Positions 14,061 through 21,549 of a stretch of DNA of 21,816 nt are shown in pieces. Within the stretch, counting starts at the first letter, position 1. The number at the start of each line of letters is the position of its first letter. The translations under genes and the position numbers were made by a program. The notes under the pieces were generated by a model. It was not told the origin of the DNA. It did no database searches and was given only the letters and a program-made list of their open reading frames with translations. Source of the stretch: Deltaproteobacteria bacterium (GTDB lineage Bacteria; Desulfobacterota; GWC2-55-46); NCBI GenBank assembly GCA_016234955.1, contig JACRNN010000208.1, forward strand, positions 1 through 21,816, given 5' to 3'.

Positions 14061-14816
14061 ATGAGTCTTATACACGAGGCATTGAAGAAGGTGGAAGGCG
14101 TGCGGCACGGCGCGGGCGCGCGGGCCCCCGCGCCCGCATCCGCCGCCCCGAAGGGTAATTGGCCGGATAAGCGCGTCATAGTGGCGGGCGCGCTTATAGC
14201 CGTACTCTTTGCGGCGGGTGTCCTGTCCTATATCATGTATAGAAGGCGCGCCCCTGTCGCCGTGAGGCCATTGCCCGCGTCCCCGGTACAGCCGGAGTCG
14301 GCTCAGTCATCCGCTGATGAACCCGCCGTGCTTAACGGGAAAGGCGTGGAACTCTACAGGGCCGGGCAGTACCAGGACGCCGTAAGGGAGTTCAAGGCCG
14401 CGATGGAGAAGCACCCGAGGGACGCGGTCCTCTACAACAACTACGCCCTTGCGTACATGGCGCTCGGACAAAACGACGAGGCTGAGCAGTCGTTCAAAAA
14501 GGCCCTTGAGCTTGCGCCGGCGTATCCCGAGGCCCTCAATAATTACGGTGCGCTCAAGGACATGAAGGCGGACCACGGCGGGGCCGTCAAGCTCTATGAA
14601 AAGGCCCTGTCTTTAAGGCCCGGGTACATGGAGGCGCATCTGAACCTCGCTATCGCGCTGGATAAGCTTAATAGGTACGGCCAGGCCCTGGCCCATTACC
14701 AGAGGTACGCGGCGTTAAACCAGGGACAGCTTCCGCAGGGGTTCGAGAAGAAGCTGTCGCGGCTTCGCTCAAAGATCGCGGCCGATGGAAAAGGCCCTCT
14801 TACAACGGATAAATGA
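14061..14816 (+). CDS. mshN: MshN/GspB-like membrane-anchored TPR protein
   Basis: The protein is 251 aa. The start MSLIHEALKKVE is the conserved cytoplasmic N-terminus of GspB/MshN proteins. It is followed by an Ala/Pro-rich linker, a single membrane helix (about residues 38-58, VIVAGALIAVLFAAGVLSYI), a Pro/Ser-rich linker, and a periplasmic TPR array (about 93-225). The repeats are seen in GKGVELYRAGQYQDAVREFK, YNNYALAYMALGQNDEAEQS and LNNYGALKDMKADHGGAVKL. It comes directly after the MshM-like ATPase, as in MSHA loci, where the pair is thought to work together like ExeA-ExeB in secretin insertion. Its stop overlaps the ATG of pilM. Confidence 0.8.
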   Translation: MSLIHEALKKVEGVRHGAGARAPAPASAAPKGNWPDKRVIVAGALIAVLFAAGVLSYIMYRRRAPVAVRPLPASPVQPESAQSSADEPAVLNGKGVELYRAGQYQDAVREFKAAMEKHPRDAVLYNNYALAYMALGQNDEAEQSFKKALELAPAYPEALNNYGALKDMKADHGGAVKLYEKALSLRPGYMEAHLNLAIALDKLNRYGQALAHYQRYAALNQGQLPQGFEKKLSRLRSKIAADGKGPLTTDK

Positions 14817-15853
14817 TGCTGCCTTTCCCGGACAGGAACCTCATAGGGGTCGATATCGGGTCGACCTCGGTAAAGATCGCGTACTTCAAGGGAGGAAAGG
14901 GCTCCTACACCCTGAAGGCCGCCGCATACTCCAGGCTCCCCTCCGGCCCGGACGCCGCCGCCGGAAAACTGTCCCCAGGCTTCATATCCGAACTCATCGC
15001 GTCCAACGGGATAAAGGACAGGAGGGTCTGCGCCCTCGCGTCCGTGCGCTCCCTTTCTTTCAGCCACTTGAGCGTGCCGGTCATGCCTGAAAATGAAATG
15101 AAGGAGGCGGTAAAGTGGGAGGTCAGGAAGGAGACGGGGCTCCCCCCCGACGACCTTGTCTCGGACTTCGCCTACACCGGCGCTCGGAAGACCGGTGAAA
15201 ATACCGTCCCTGTCATCGCGTTCTCGGCGAAAAAGAGCGAGGTCGACGGCCTGATAGCCATTTTCAAGGACTCGGGCCTTGAGGTAAGGGTCATCGACGC
15301 CGCCCCTACGGCGCTCCTCGCGGCCTTTGACTTGAACAACGTATGGGAGGACGGCGTCAATTACTCTATGGTCGATATAGGCGCCACAAAGACCACCCTT
15401 GTGATAATGAAGAACAGGAGGCTGATGTTCGCCCGCGATATCCCCTTCGGCGGAAGAGATCTGACGGCCGCGTTGGCCGAGGGGCTCGGCATGGAGGAGT
15501 CCGTTGCCGAGGAATACAAGATTACATACGGGCTCACTCCGCCGGAGGGGGCGGACGCGGAGGCCAGGAGGCTCCTGACGCTCCACCTGACGGGGCTTTG
15601 CAGGGAGCTCCACAGGTCTTTCGATTACTACCAGGCCCAGTTCAGGGAAGGCACCGTAGCCAGGCTCTTCCTCTGCGGCGGCACCGCGCGCCTCAAGGGC
15701 ATAGACGGGTTCGTAACCGAGACGCTCGGCATAGAGAGTTTCGTTGACGACCCGATCAGGAAGGTAAGCATACCCGCGGGTTTTGATAAGGAGAGGCTCA
15801 GGCTGATAGCGCCGTGCATGAGCATCGCCGTGGGCCTGGCCACAAGGACTTGA
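14813..15853 (+). CDS. pilM: PilM-type actin-like pilus assembly ATPase (MshI-like)
   Basis: The ATG at 14813 overlaps the upstream TGA (ATGA); the protein is 346 aa, the usual PilM length. The ATP-binding motifs of the actin-like fold are visible: LIGVDIGSTSVKIAYF (phosphate-1, residues 11-26), SMVDIGATKTTLVI (185-198), and LFLCGGTARLKGIDGF near the C-terminus (adenosine motif). RDIPFGGRDLTAALAEGL and EEYKITYG are typical of the PilM family. PilM is cytoplasmic, binds the N-terminal tail of PilN and links the inner-membrane platform to the rest of the machine. The next three genes encode its partners. Confidence 0.9.
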   Translation: MMLPFPDRNLIGVDIGSTSVKIAYFKGGKGSYTLKAAAYSRLPSGPDAAAGKLSPGFISELIASNGIKDRRVCALASVRSLSFSHLSVPVMPENEMKEAVKWEVRKETGLPPDDLVSDFAYTGARKTGENTVPVIAFSAKKSEVDGLIAIFKDSGLEVRVIDAAPTALLAAFDLNNVWEDGVNYSMVDIGATKTTLVIMKNRRLMFARDIPFGGRDLTAALAEGLGMEESVAEEYKITYGLTPPEGADAEARRLLTLHLTGLCRELHRSFDYYQAQFREGTVARLFLCGGTARLKGIDGFVTETLGIESFVDDPIRKVSIPAGFDKERLRLIAPCMSIAVGLATRT

Positions 15854-15854
15854 T

Positions 15855-16460
15855 ATGACGACGGTAAAAGGCATAAACCTCGTGCCTGAGGACATCCAGG
15901 CGCAGTGGAGGGCGTGGAAGAGGAGGAAGGCGCTCCTGACCGTAGCCGCGGTCTACGCCGCCGCGCTCCTCCTCGTATTCGTCAACCAGAGGGTCGTCTT
16001 GCACGGCAAGAGGGCGGTTACCGCAGCCATCGCGGCGGAAAAAAACAGCCTTGCCGCAAAGGGTTCGGAATATGAGCGGCTCTCAAGGCGGCTGGCGGAG
16101 GTGCGCCAGGCCGAATCCGAGCTGAAGAATAACTTCGAGGCCTCGGCCGTGCTGGCGCACAAGAGGATAGCCTGGCCGGTGCTGCTGAAAAGGCTCAGCA
16201 ACGACATCCCCGGGGGCGTATGGCTCAAGACACTATCAACGTCCGACATCAGCGACCAGTCCGGCAAAAAGATGAGGTTCGTCGGCACAGCCGCGTCCAA
16301 CAGGTCCGTCTCCGAGTTCATCTTCATGCTGGAGAATTCAGGGTACTTCGAGGACGCCGTGCTCCTCTATACGCAGAAAAAGGAGTACGGGACGAACGCG
16401 TACTATGACTTTGAGGTCAACGCCACGCTTAAAAAGACCGATGAGATAATGTATGAATAG
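15855..16460 (+). CDS. pilN: PilN-type pilus alignment protein
   Basis: The protein is 201 aa. The cytoplasmic N-terminal tail GINLVPEDI (residues 6-14) corresponds to the conserved 'INLLP' motif through which PilN docks on PilM. A membrane helix follows (about 26-45, ALLTVAAVYAAALLLVFVN), then a coiled-coil segment (about 50-90) rich in Ala, Lys and Glu. Last is a periplasmic ferredoxin-like domain with WPVLLKRLSNDIPGGVWLKT and FEVNATLKK. It begins one base after the pilM stop and overlaps pilO by 8 bp. Confidence 0.88.
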   Translation: MTTVKGINLVPEDIQAQWRAWKRRKALLTVAAVYAAALLLVFVNQRVVLHGKRAVTAAIAAEKNSLAAKGSEYERLSRRLAEVRQAESELKNNFEASAVLAHKRIAWPVLLKRLSNDIPGGVWLKTLSTSDISDQSGKKMRFVGTAASNRSVSEFIFMLENSGYFEDAVLLYTQKKEYGTNAYYDFEVNATLKKTDEIMYE

Positions 16461-17055
16461 CGATATACGGAAGCTTCTGTCGTCGTTCCGCCTCTCGATA
16501 TCGGAAGAGCAGAGGAAGGAGATCATCGCGGCAGTGCTCGTTGCGGCGTTCTCGCTCCTTTTCTACAGGTTCGCCTACCTGGGCAACGTAAGGGCGATAG
16601 CGCAGGAGGACCTTGCCATAGCCAACTCCCAAAGGGAGTTGGCGGCCGTGAAAGAGGAGATACAGGGAGCCCGCACCCTTAGAAAATTGGTCGAGGATTC
16701 GTCCTTGAGCCTGAAGAGGCTGGAGGCGCGGCTCAGGGACATCAAGGAAAGGATCCCTCCGAACAGGAACGTATCCGGCGTCATCGCGGAGATATCCGGC
16801 GGCGACGCAAAGAGCGGGGTGCGCGTGCTCGGCATAAAGCCTCTCCCGCCCGAGGACAGGGACGGATTGACGAGGCTCCCGTTCCTTGTGACGGTGGAGG
16901 GGAGGTTCGCCTCCATTGGGGATTGGTTCGAGAGGATAGAGAACATGCGCAGGCTAATGATAATAGACAATTTTCTGATAGAGCCCAAGGCCGAAAACTC
17001 GCAGGCGCTCTCGGCGCAGGTCTATTTGAGCGCTTATGCGCGCGCTGGACGCTAA
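16453..17055 (+). CDS. pilO: PilO-type pilus alignment protein (MshJ-like)
   Basis: The protein is 200 aa. A short cytoplasmic tail is followed by a membrane helix (about 24-43, IIAAVLVAAFSLLFYRFAYL), then a long charged coiled coil (about 48-105, ELAAVKEEIQGARTLRKLVE, LKRLEARLRDIKERIP). A C-terminal domain follows, with GVRVLGIKPLPPEDRD and LPFLVTVEGRFASIGDWFER; the last is the characteristic PilO 'l.g.y.ql..Fl..le.l.R...i' region. PilO pairs with PilN across the inner membrane. The start overlaps the end of pilN. Confidence 0.87.
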   Translation: MNSDIRKLLSSFRLSISEEQRKEIIAAVLVAAFSLLFYRFAYLGNVRAIAQEDLAIANSQRELAAVKEEIQGARTLRKLVEDSSLSLKRLEARLRDIKERIPPNRNVSGVIAEISGGDAKSGVRVLGIKPLPPEDRDGLTRLPFLVTVEGRFASIGDWFERIENMRRLMIIDNFLIEPKAENSQALSAQVYLSAYARAGR

Positions 17056-17058
17056 GAC

Positions 17059-17463
17059 ATGGAGATGCTTTTGAAAAAGCCGGACATGTGCAAATCCATA
17101 TTAGCGGCGCTCCTGTTGGCCGCCCTGGCGCCGGCGGGGACGCTTTGGGCCGGGGAGGAGTCCCTTTCCTACACCGTGGCTATCCCCCCGGTCAAGAGCG
17201 CCGTCGCGGCCTGGGGCAGGGACCCGTTCCGCCTTCCAACCGCCACTCAGACCGCGGGGCCGGCGCTCAAGCTCAAGGCCATATTCTTCAACAATGAAAA
17301 CCCCTCGGCCATCATAGACAATCTCATAGTCTACAGGGGGGGAGAGATAAAGGGGCATAAAGTTATTGATATAGGGCACACCCATGTTATACTTCAGGGT
17401 GAATACGGACGGGTCAGGTTAGACCTCTCAGGGACAACGGAGCCGCGCGATGCAGTCAAATAA
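17059..17463 (+). CDS. mshK: PilP/MshK-like periplasmic alignment protein
   Basis: The protein is 134 aa from ATG at 17059. An in-frame ATG at 17086 would give MCKSILAALLLAALAPAGTL, a cleaner signal peptide; neither has a strong Shine-Dalgarno. There is no lipobox cysteine at the cleavage region (GTLWAGEES), unlike PilP lipoproteins. WGRDPFRLP (52-60) is the MshK/PilP/GspC 'DPF' motif. The rest (LKLKAIFFNNENPSAIIDNL, VYRGGEIKGHKVIDIG, VILQGEYGRVRLDL) forms the small beta domain (homology region) that contacts the secretin N-domains. It overlaps the secretin gene by 14 bp. Confidence 0.83.
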   Translation: MEMLLKKPDMCKSILAALLLAALAPAGTLWAGEESLSYTVAIPPVKSAVAAWGRDPFRLPTATQTAGPALKLKAIFFNNENPSAIIDNLIVYRGGEIKGHKVIDIGHTHVILQGEYGRVRLDLSGTTEPRDAVK

Positions 17464-18790
17464 ATCCCATATACGCCGCGTTTTTTTTGCAATCCCCCTG
17501 CTCCTGCTCCATCTCTACGGACTGACTGCGCCGGTTGCAGCCGGAGCCGCGGAGACAGACCGGGCGGGCGCGGGAGGCAGGCTCTTTTCAATAGAGGTCA
17601 GGGACGCCGAGGTCTCCGACGTATTGAGGGCGCTTGCCCAGCAGAGCGGGCTTAATATCGTCATAGGCGAGGGCGTGGATGGTAAGGTCAGCCTGAGCTT
17701 CAAGGACATACCGTTCAAGGACGCCCTCGAGATAGTGATCAAGTCCAGGGGGCTCATGTATACCATCCAGAACAACGTCTTCTGGGTCGGCAAGAAGGTC
17801 GACCTCGGCAGCGAGATGTTTGTTGACATGGTCAAGCTGAATAACGCCGATGCCACGACGACGGCGCCGCACCTCAAGGGCATCCTGAGCGCAGAGGGGA
17901 CCGCCTTCGCCGACACCCGCACCAACTCGATAATAATAAGGGACCTGCCAAGGAACGTCGAACATGCAAGACAGCTCCTTAAAAAGATAGACGTGCAGAC
18001 CCCGCAGGTGATAATAGAGGCGCGGATAGTGGAGGCTACCACATCTTTCGCAAGACAGTTAGGGATACAGTGGGGGGGCTCCTACACTTCCGGGAACGAC
18101 CAGATAACGGGCAGCCAGCTCCTGGCCACATCGAGCGCGGGCAGGAACTTCGCCGTGAACCTCCCGGCCTCAGGCGCGACTTCGGGGCTCGGTATAATAC
18201 TCGGAAACCTCTCCAACAAGCTCCTGCTCGACATCGAGCTCACCGCGGCCGAGTCAAAGGGAGATCTAAGGATCATATCGAGGCCGAGGATATCCACCGT
18301 CAACAACAAGCCCGCCACCATCCACAGCGGCCTTACGTTCAGGGTAAAGCTCACCCAGGCCATAGTCGCAGGAGGCACCACCGCCACGACCACCACCACG
18401 ACGTCGACCCTGGGCGGGCTCGAAGAGGTAAAGACGGGCATAGACCTGACGGTGACCCCGCAGATCTCGGGGGACGGGTTCATACTGCTCAATATAACGA
18501 CCAACAAGAGCGACCCGGACTACACCCATACCGTGGACGGCATCCCGGGGGTGTCGGAAAAGAGCGCCTCCACCAACGTGCTCATAAAGGACGGGGATAC
18601 GGTCGTGATAGGAGGGCTTTACAAATCGAGCATGTCGGACCAGGGAAACTCGGTTCCGTTCCTCTCCAACATCCCGGTCCTCGGCGCCCTCTTTGAGGGC
18701 ACGTCGAAGAACGTGGACAAGGAAGAGCTGCTCGTCTTTATAACCCCGCAGATAATAAAGTACGACACCGTCAAGGAGATATTGAATTGA
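17450..18790 (+). CDS. mshL: PilQ/MshL-type outer-membrane secretin
   Basis: The protein is 446 aa. A signal peptide (about 1-33, HIRRVFFAIPLLLLHLYGL) is followed by an STN/N0-like domain (about 45-115, SIEVRDAEVSDVLRALAQQS, LNIVIGEGVDG, KVSLSFKDIPFKDALEIVIK). An N1-type domain follows (about 122-198, SEMFVDMVKLNNADATTTAP, TNSIIIRDLPRNVEHARQLL). The secretin core runs from about 199 (VIIEARIVEATTSFARQLGI) to the signature VPFLSNIPVLGALFEG and LLVFITPQII. A Thr-rich run (TTATTTTTTSTLGG, about 306-319) lies in a loop of the core, a place where secretins vary. It is short for PilQ (no AMIN domains) and close in layout to MshL. It forms the outer-membrane channel for the pilus. The stop overlaps the next start. 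Confidence 0.9.
   Translation: MQSNKSHIRRVFFAIPLLLLHLYGLTAPVAAGAAETDRAGAGGRLFSIEVRDAEVSDVLRALAQQSGLNIVIGEGVDGKVSLSFKDIPFKDALEIVIKSRGLMYTIQNNVFWVGKKVDLGSEMFVDMVKLNNADATTTAPHLKGILSAEGTAFADTRTNSIIIRDLPRNVEHARQLLKKIDVQTPQVIIEARIVEATTSFARQLGIQWGGSYTSGNDQITGSQLLATSSAGRNFAVNLPASGATSGLGIILGNLSNKLLLDIELTAAESKGDLRIISRPRISTVNNKPATIHSGLTFRVKLTQAIVAGGTTATTTTTTSTLGGLEEVKTGIDLTVTPQISGDGFILLNITTNKSDPDYTHTVDGIPGVSEKSASTNVLIKDGDTVVIGGLYKSSMSDQGNSVPFLSNIPVLGALFEGTSKNVDKEELLVFITPQIIKYDTVKEILN
18773..18778 (+). promoter_or_regulatory. Shine-Dalgarno supporting a TTG start
   Basis: AAGGAG lies 8 nt before TTG at 18787, inside the end of the secretin gene. It supports the TTG as the start of the SPOR-domain gene and coupling through the TTGA overlap. 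Confidence 0.65.
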
Positions 18791-19509
18791 GCCTTATAGA
18801 CCAGGCCAGGGGAAAAAAGACGCTGATAATAGCTTTGATCGCCGCATGCGCGGCGGTAATAGTCCTTATCGCTGTCTTTATGCCCTCGGTTGTAAAAAAG
18901 CCGGAGGTTACCGAAGAGGTCATATCGAAGAGGGCAAAGATCGAGCCGCAGGCCCCTGAGCAGGCCATGCCGCCGGCCGCCCCTCAACCCGGCACAGCGG
19001 CCAGGGTACCGGCCGCGCAGGCGCCGGCCGTCACAGCCGGGGCAAAGCAGCCTGCCGTAAAGCCCGAGCCGGAGGCGGCAAAGGAGCCGGCAAAAGTCAA
19101 AGCGGCTGAGAAGGCCGTAAAAAGAGAAACTGTTACGGAAAAGCCGAAAAAGACCGTAAAGTCTGAAAAGGCCTCGCCTGAGAGCGGCAGGACAAAGGCG
19201 AAAGAGAAGGCCGCTTCGTCCAGACTCGTCGCCGCTAAGTCAAGGCCCTGGGCCGTCAACATAGCCTCTTATTCGGATGAGGCGTCCGCAAAGAAGCTTG
19301 CAGCCTCCCTAATGTCCGCCGGGTACAACGCCTATACTACCGAGGGCAGGAAGAGCGGTAAGACCTGGCACAGGGTAAGGGTCGGCTTTTACCGCACCCG
19401 CGCGGATGCGGAAAAGGCCGGCGGGACGATAGAGAAAAAGTTCAACATACCCTCCACCTGGGTCGTCAAGCCCGCGAGGAACGAGACCGCCGGACATATC
19501 AACCGGTAA
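18787..19509 (+). CDS. SPOR-domain single-pass membrane protein
   Basis: The protein is 240 aa from TTG at 18787, overlapping the secretin stop (TTGA). A short cytoplasmic tail and membrane helix (about 11-33, TLIIALIAACAAVIVLIAVF) are followed by a long Ala/Pro/Lys/Glu-rich linker (about 38-150) and a C-terminal SPOR domain (about 151-230). In the SPOR domain, WAVNIASYSDEASAKKLAAS, GYNAYTTEG and WHRVRVGFYRTRADAEKAGG carry the family's 'vQvGsF.....A..la..L...G....' and 'yRV.vGpf.....A' patterns. SPOR domains bind peptidoglycan lacking stem peptides. Being last in the secretin operon, the protein may anchor or place the pilus machine in the cell wall; that role is inferred, since most SPOR proteins act in cell division. 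Confidence 0.82.
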   Translation: MSLIDQARGKKTLIIALIAACAAVIVLIAVFMPSVVKKPEVTEEVISKRAKIEPQAPEQAMPPAAPQPGTAARVPAAQAPAVTAGAKQPAVKPEPEAAKEPAKVKAAEKAVKRETVTEKPKKTVKSEKASPESGRTKAKEKAASSRLVAAKSRPWAVNIASYSDEASAKKLAASLMSAGYNAYTTEGRKSGKTWHRVRVGFYRTRADAEKAGGTIEKKFNIPSTWVVKPARNETAGHINR

Positions 19510-19520
19510 GGCAATGAACC

Positions 19521-19544
19521 ACCCCGCGTGCCAGGCAGCGGGGT
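19521..19544 (+). terminator. Hairpin after the secretory operon
   Basis: ACCCCGC and GCGGGGT pair (7 bp) around a GTGCCAGGCA loop that can pair internally. It begins 11 bp after the SPOR gene stop. No T-run follows, so it may be a weak or factor-dependent terminator, or a transcript-end stabiliser. Confidence 0.4.
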
Positions 19545-19555
19545 ATATCCTTAAA

Positions 19556-19660
19556 CCTCCCCTCCCTCGACGGGAGGGGACTGAGGGGAGGGTGAAGTTT
19601 CAAAAGGTGAAGGATTGTTTTCATCCCCACCCAGACCCTCCCCCATCAAGGGGGAGGGTC
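19556..19660. repeat. C/G-rich palindromic repeat cluster
   Basis: CCCCTCCC and GGGAGGGG pair at 19559-19579 (loop TCGAC), followed by a degenerate second copy GAGGGGAGGG. At 19634-19660 a perfect 11-bp hairpin, GACCCTCCCCC, loop ATCAA, GGGGGAGGGTC, is followed by TTAT and could act as a terminator. The words resemble dispersed 'CCCTCCC...GGGAGGG' repeats known from many environmental genomes. Together they fill much of the 338-bp gap before miaB; the remainder (19661-19811) shows no gene. Confidence 0.6.
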
Positions 19661-19811
19661 TTATCAAGCTACAGGGAATTCTCAAGTTAAGACCCATTTC
19701 CCTTAAAAACGGATACCCCTGCTGGCGTCCCCCGGATCCGCCCCGGGCGGGGGCTCACCCCACCTCTTGATTCCGATTGAAAATCAATAAGTTCACTTCC
19801 CTTAAAAGCTC

Positions 19812-19841
19812 TTGACTAAACCCGATCAAAGCAATTAGAAT
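19812..19841 (+). promoter_or_regulatory. Sigma-70 promoter for miaB
   Basis: TTGACT at 19812-19817, an 18-bp spacer, and TAGAAT at 19836-19841. Transcription should begin near 19848, which is the first in-frame ATG. This argues that translation begins at the second ATG (19875). Confidence 0.6.
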
Positions 19842-19874
19842 GTAAGAATGGACGACCGCGTAGAAGGCCGGGAG

Positions 19875-21215
19875 ATGGCGGGGAAGCTGGTCTTTCTTGA
19901 GACATTCGGCTGTCAGATGAATGACAACGATTCCATGAGGATGCTATCCATACTGAAGGACCTCGGGTACTCGCGCACGGACGCCACGGAGATGGCGGAC
20001 CTGATAATAATAAACACCTGCTCGGTCAGGGGCAAGGCCGAGCATAAGGTATATTCGACCATAGGGAGGTTCAAGCGCCTCAAGAGGGAAAAACCCTCGC
20101 TCATCATCGGCGTCAGCGGATGCGTGGCCCAGCAGGAGGGGGAGAGGCTCCTTAAAAGGTCCCCGTATCTCGATATCGTCTTAGGCCCGCAAAACATACA
20201 CAGGTTGAAGGAAATATTGAGCGCGGCATCCCTCGGAAAAGAACGGGTGGTCGCCACGGCCCAGAGCGCGGCCATAGACGACTCGGAGTACGGGCGGATA
20301 ACGCCCGCCTCCGGGGAGAAGGCCTCCGTGAGCATCATGCGCGGCTGCGACAACTTCTGCTCCTACTGCATAGTACCGTACACGAGGGGGAGGGAGGTCA
20401 GCCGCGGCAGCGCCGGCATCATCCGCGATGTCGCCGCACTCGCCTCTTCCGGGGTCAGGGAGGTTACGCTCCTCGGCCAGAACGTCAATTCCTACGGCGC
20501 GGGCGCAAAGGCGGACGCCACGTTCCCGGAGCTTCTGAGAATAGTAGCGGGCGTGGAGGGGATAGAGAGGGTGCGGTTCATAACCTCGCATCCCAGGGAC
20601 ATCTCCGAAGAGCTTATATACCTCTTCGGGGAAGAACCCAAGCTATGCAGGCACATCCACCTCCCCGTGCAGTCGGGCTCAGACGCCGTTTTAGAGAGGA
20701 TGGGCAGGGGATACACGAAAAAAGGGTATATGTCAAAGGTCTCCCTGCTCAAAAAATTATACCCGGATATCTCCGTCACGACCGATATGATAGTAGGGTT
20801 CCCTGGCGAGACCGAGGGGGACTTCAAGGATACCATGGACCTCATAAACGAAGCCCGATTCGACAACGTCTTCTCGTTCATGTACTCGCCGAGACCGGGG
20901 ACGCCGGCCGCCGGGTTTGCCGGCCATGCGGCTCTCGATGTCAAGTCGGAGAGGCTCCATGTCCTTCAGGAGACCCAGAGGGGGATAACCGAGGAGAGGA
21001 ACCGCGCCCTTGTCGGCAAGAGGGCTGAAGTCTTGGTGGAAGGGGAGAGCAAGGCCAGCCCGGAGGAGCTCTCGGGCAGGACCTCCTGCAACAGGGTAGT
21101 CAATTTCCAGGGACCGAAGGTGCTTACAGGGACACTGGCGGACGTCATCATAACCGACGCCTTTCCAAATTCGCTGAGGGGCGTCTATCAGGATTCCATG
21201 TCTTTTACGGCGTAG
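19875..21215 (+). CDS. miaB: MiaB tRNA-2-methylthio-N6-(dimethylallyl)adenosine synthase
   Basis: The protein is 446 aa from ATG at 19875. It has the family's N-terminus MAGKLVFLETFGCQMND. An in-frame ATG at 19848 would add nine residues, but it coincides with the predicted transcription start. The UPF0004 domain holds the three cysteines for the auxiliary [4Fe-4S] cluster (C13, C49 in NTCSVRGKAE, C83 in SGCVAQQEG). The radical-SAM CxxxCxxC is in MRGCDNFCSYCIVPYTRGRE (C158, C162, C165). LGQNVNSYG, VRFITSHPRDIS, HLPVQSGSDAVLERMGRGYT and VTTDMIVGFPGETE are classic MiaB motifs. A TRAM domain closes the protein (about 375-440). It adds a methylthio group to i6A37 in tRNAs reading UNN codons. It is unrelated to the pilus genes and has its own promoter. 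Confidence 0.95.
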   Translation: MAGKLVFLETFGCQMNDNDSMRMLSILKDLGYSRTDATEMADLIIINTCSVRGKAEHKVYSTIGRFKRLKREKPSLIIGVSGCVAQQEGERLLKRSPYLDIVLGPQNIHRLKEILSAASLGKERVVATAQSAAIDDSEYGRITPASGEKASVSIMRGCDNFCSYCIVPYTRGREVSRGSAGIIRDVAALASSGVREVTLLGQNVNSYGAGAKADATFPELLRIVAGVEGIERVRFITSHPRDISEELIYLFGEEPKLCRHIHLPVQSGSDAVLERMGRGYTKKGYMSKVSLLKKLYPDISVTTDMIVGFPGETEGDFKDTMDLINEARFDNVFSFMYSPRPGTPAAGFAGHAALDVKSERLHVLQETQRGITEERNRALVGKRAEVLVEGESKASPEELSGRTSCNRVVNFQGPKVLTGTLADVIITDAFPNSLRGVYQDSMSFTA

Positions 21216-21272
21216 GATATGAAGCTCCACCGGGCCTTGGCCGCCGAACGCCGTGTATTTTCAACTTTAACG

Positions 21273-21319
21273 CGCTGAAGCCTCCGTGGCACAGAACCAA
21301 CGGAGGGATTATTTCAGCG
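21273..21319 (+). other. Long imperfect hairpin downstream of miaB
   Basis: CGCTGAA (21273-21279) pairs with TTCAGCG (21313-21319), and CCTCCGT (21281-21287) pairs with ACGGAGG (21300-21306) inside it. There is no T-run after it. It lies 57 bp beyond the miaB stop and may end or protect that transcript, or belong to the repeat array that follows. Confidence 0.5.
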
Positions 21320-21341
21320 TTCCGAAGGCCCTGCGGGGTTT

Positions 21342-21488
21342 AGCGGGGTGTTGAAAAACACCCTGCTATGCAATCCATGGACGGATTGCCAAATTGCGAG
21401 ACTTGAAAAGCCGAGCAATTTGTGAGGGTTGGCTGAATCCCATTCGGCCAAACCGTAGTTGAAAAAGCCATGGATGAACTTTTTCAAC
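21342..21488. repeat. Array of five consecutive hairpins upstream of the DUF151 gene
   Basis: Five hairpins follow one another over 147 nt. (1) 21342-21367: AGCGGGGTGTT, loop GAAA, AACACCCTGCT (11 bp, one G-T pair). (2) 21370-21389: GCAATCC and GGATTGC. (3) 21391-21421: AAATTGC and GCAATTT. (4) 21427-21454: GGTTGGCTGAA and TTCGGCCAAACC with one bulged A. (5) 21458-21488: GTTGAAAAAG and CTTTTTCAAC (10 bp). Both outer hairpins contain GTTGAAAAA, and CCATGGA occurs in hairpins 2 and 5. No open frame of note crosses it. It could be a composite dispersed repeat or a structured leader RNA. With the hairpin at 21273-21319 it explains most of the 21216-21549 gap. Confidence 0.65.
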
Positions 21489-21549
21489 GTCTTGATAGAG
21501 CAGTGCGAGGGTTCATTCCCGGCGGCGCCCATAAAGAAAGGAGCGGTAT

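Noticed and set aside
14696..15895. 399-aa open frame on the minus strand opposite pilM
   Set aside because: It is a long antisense frame caused by GC-rich codon bias. It is Arg/Gly/Pro-rich with no domain, and the plus strand here encodes unambiguous PilM and PilN.
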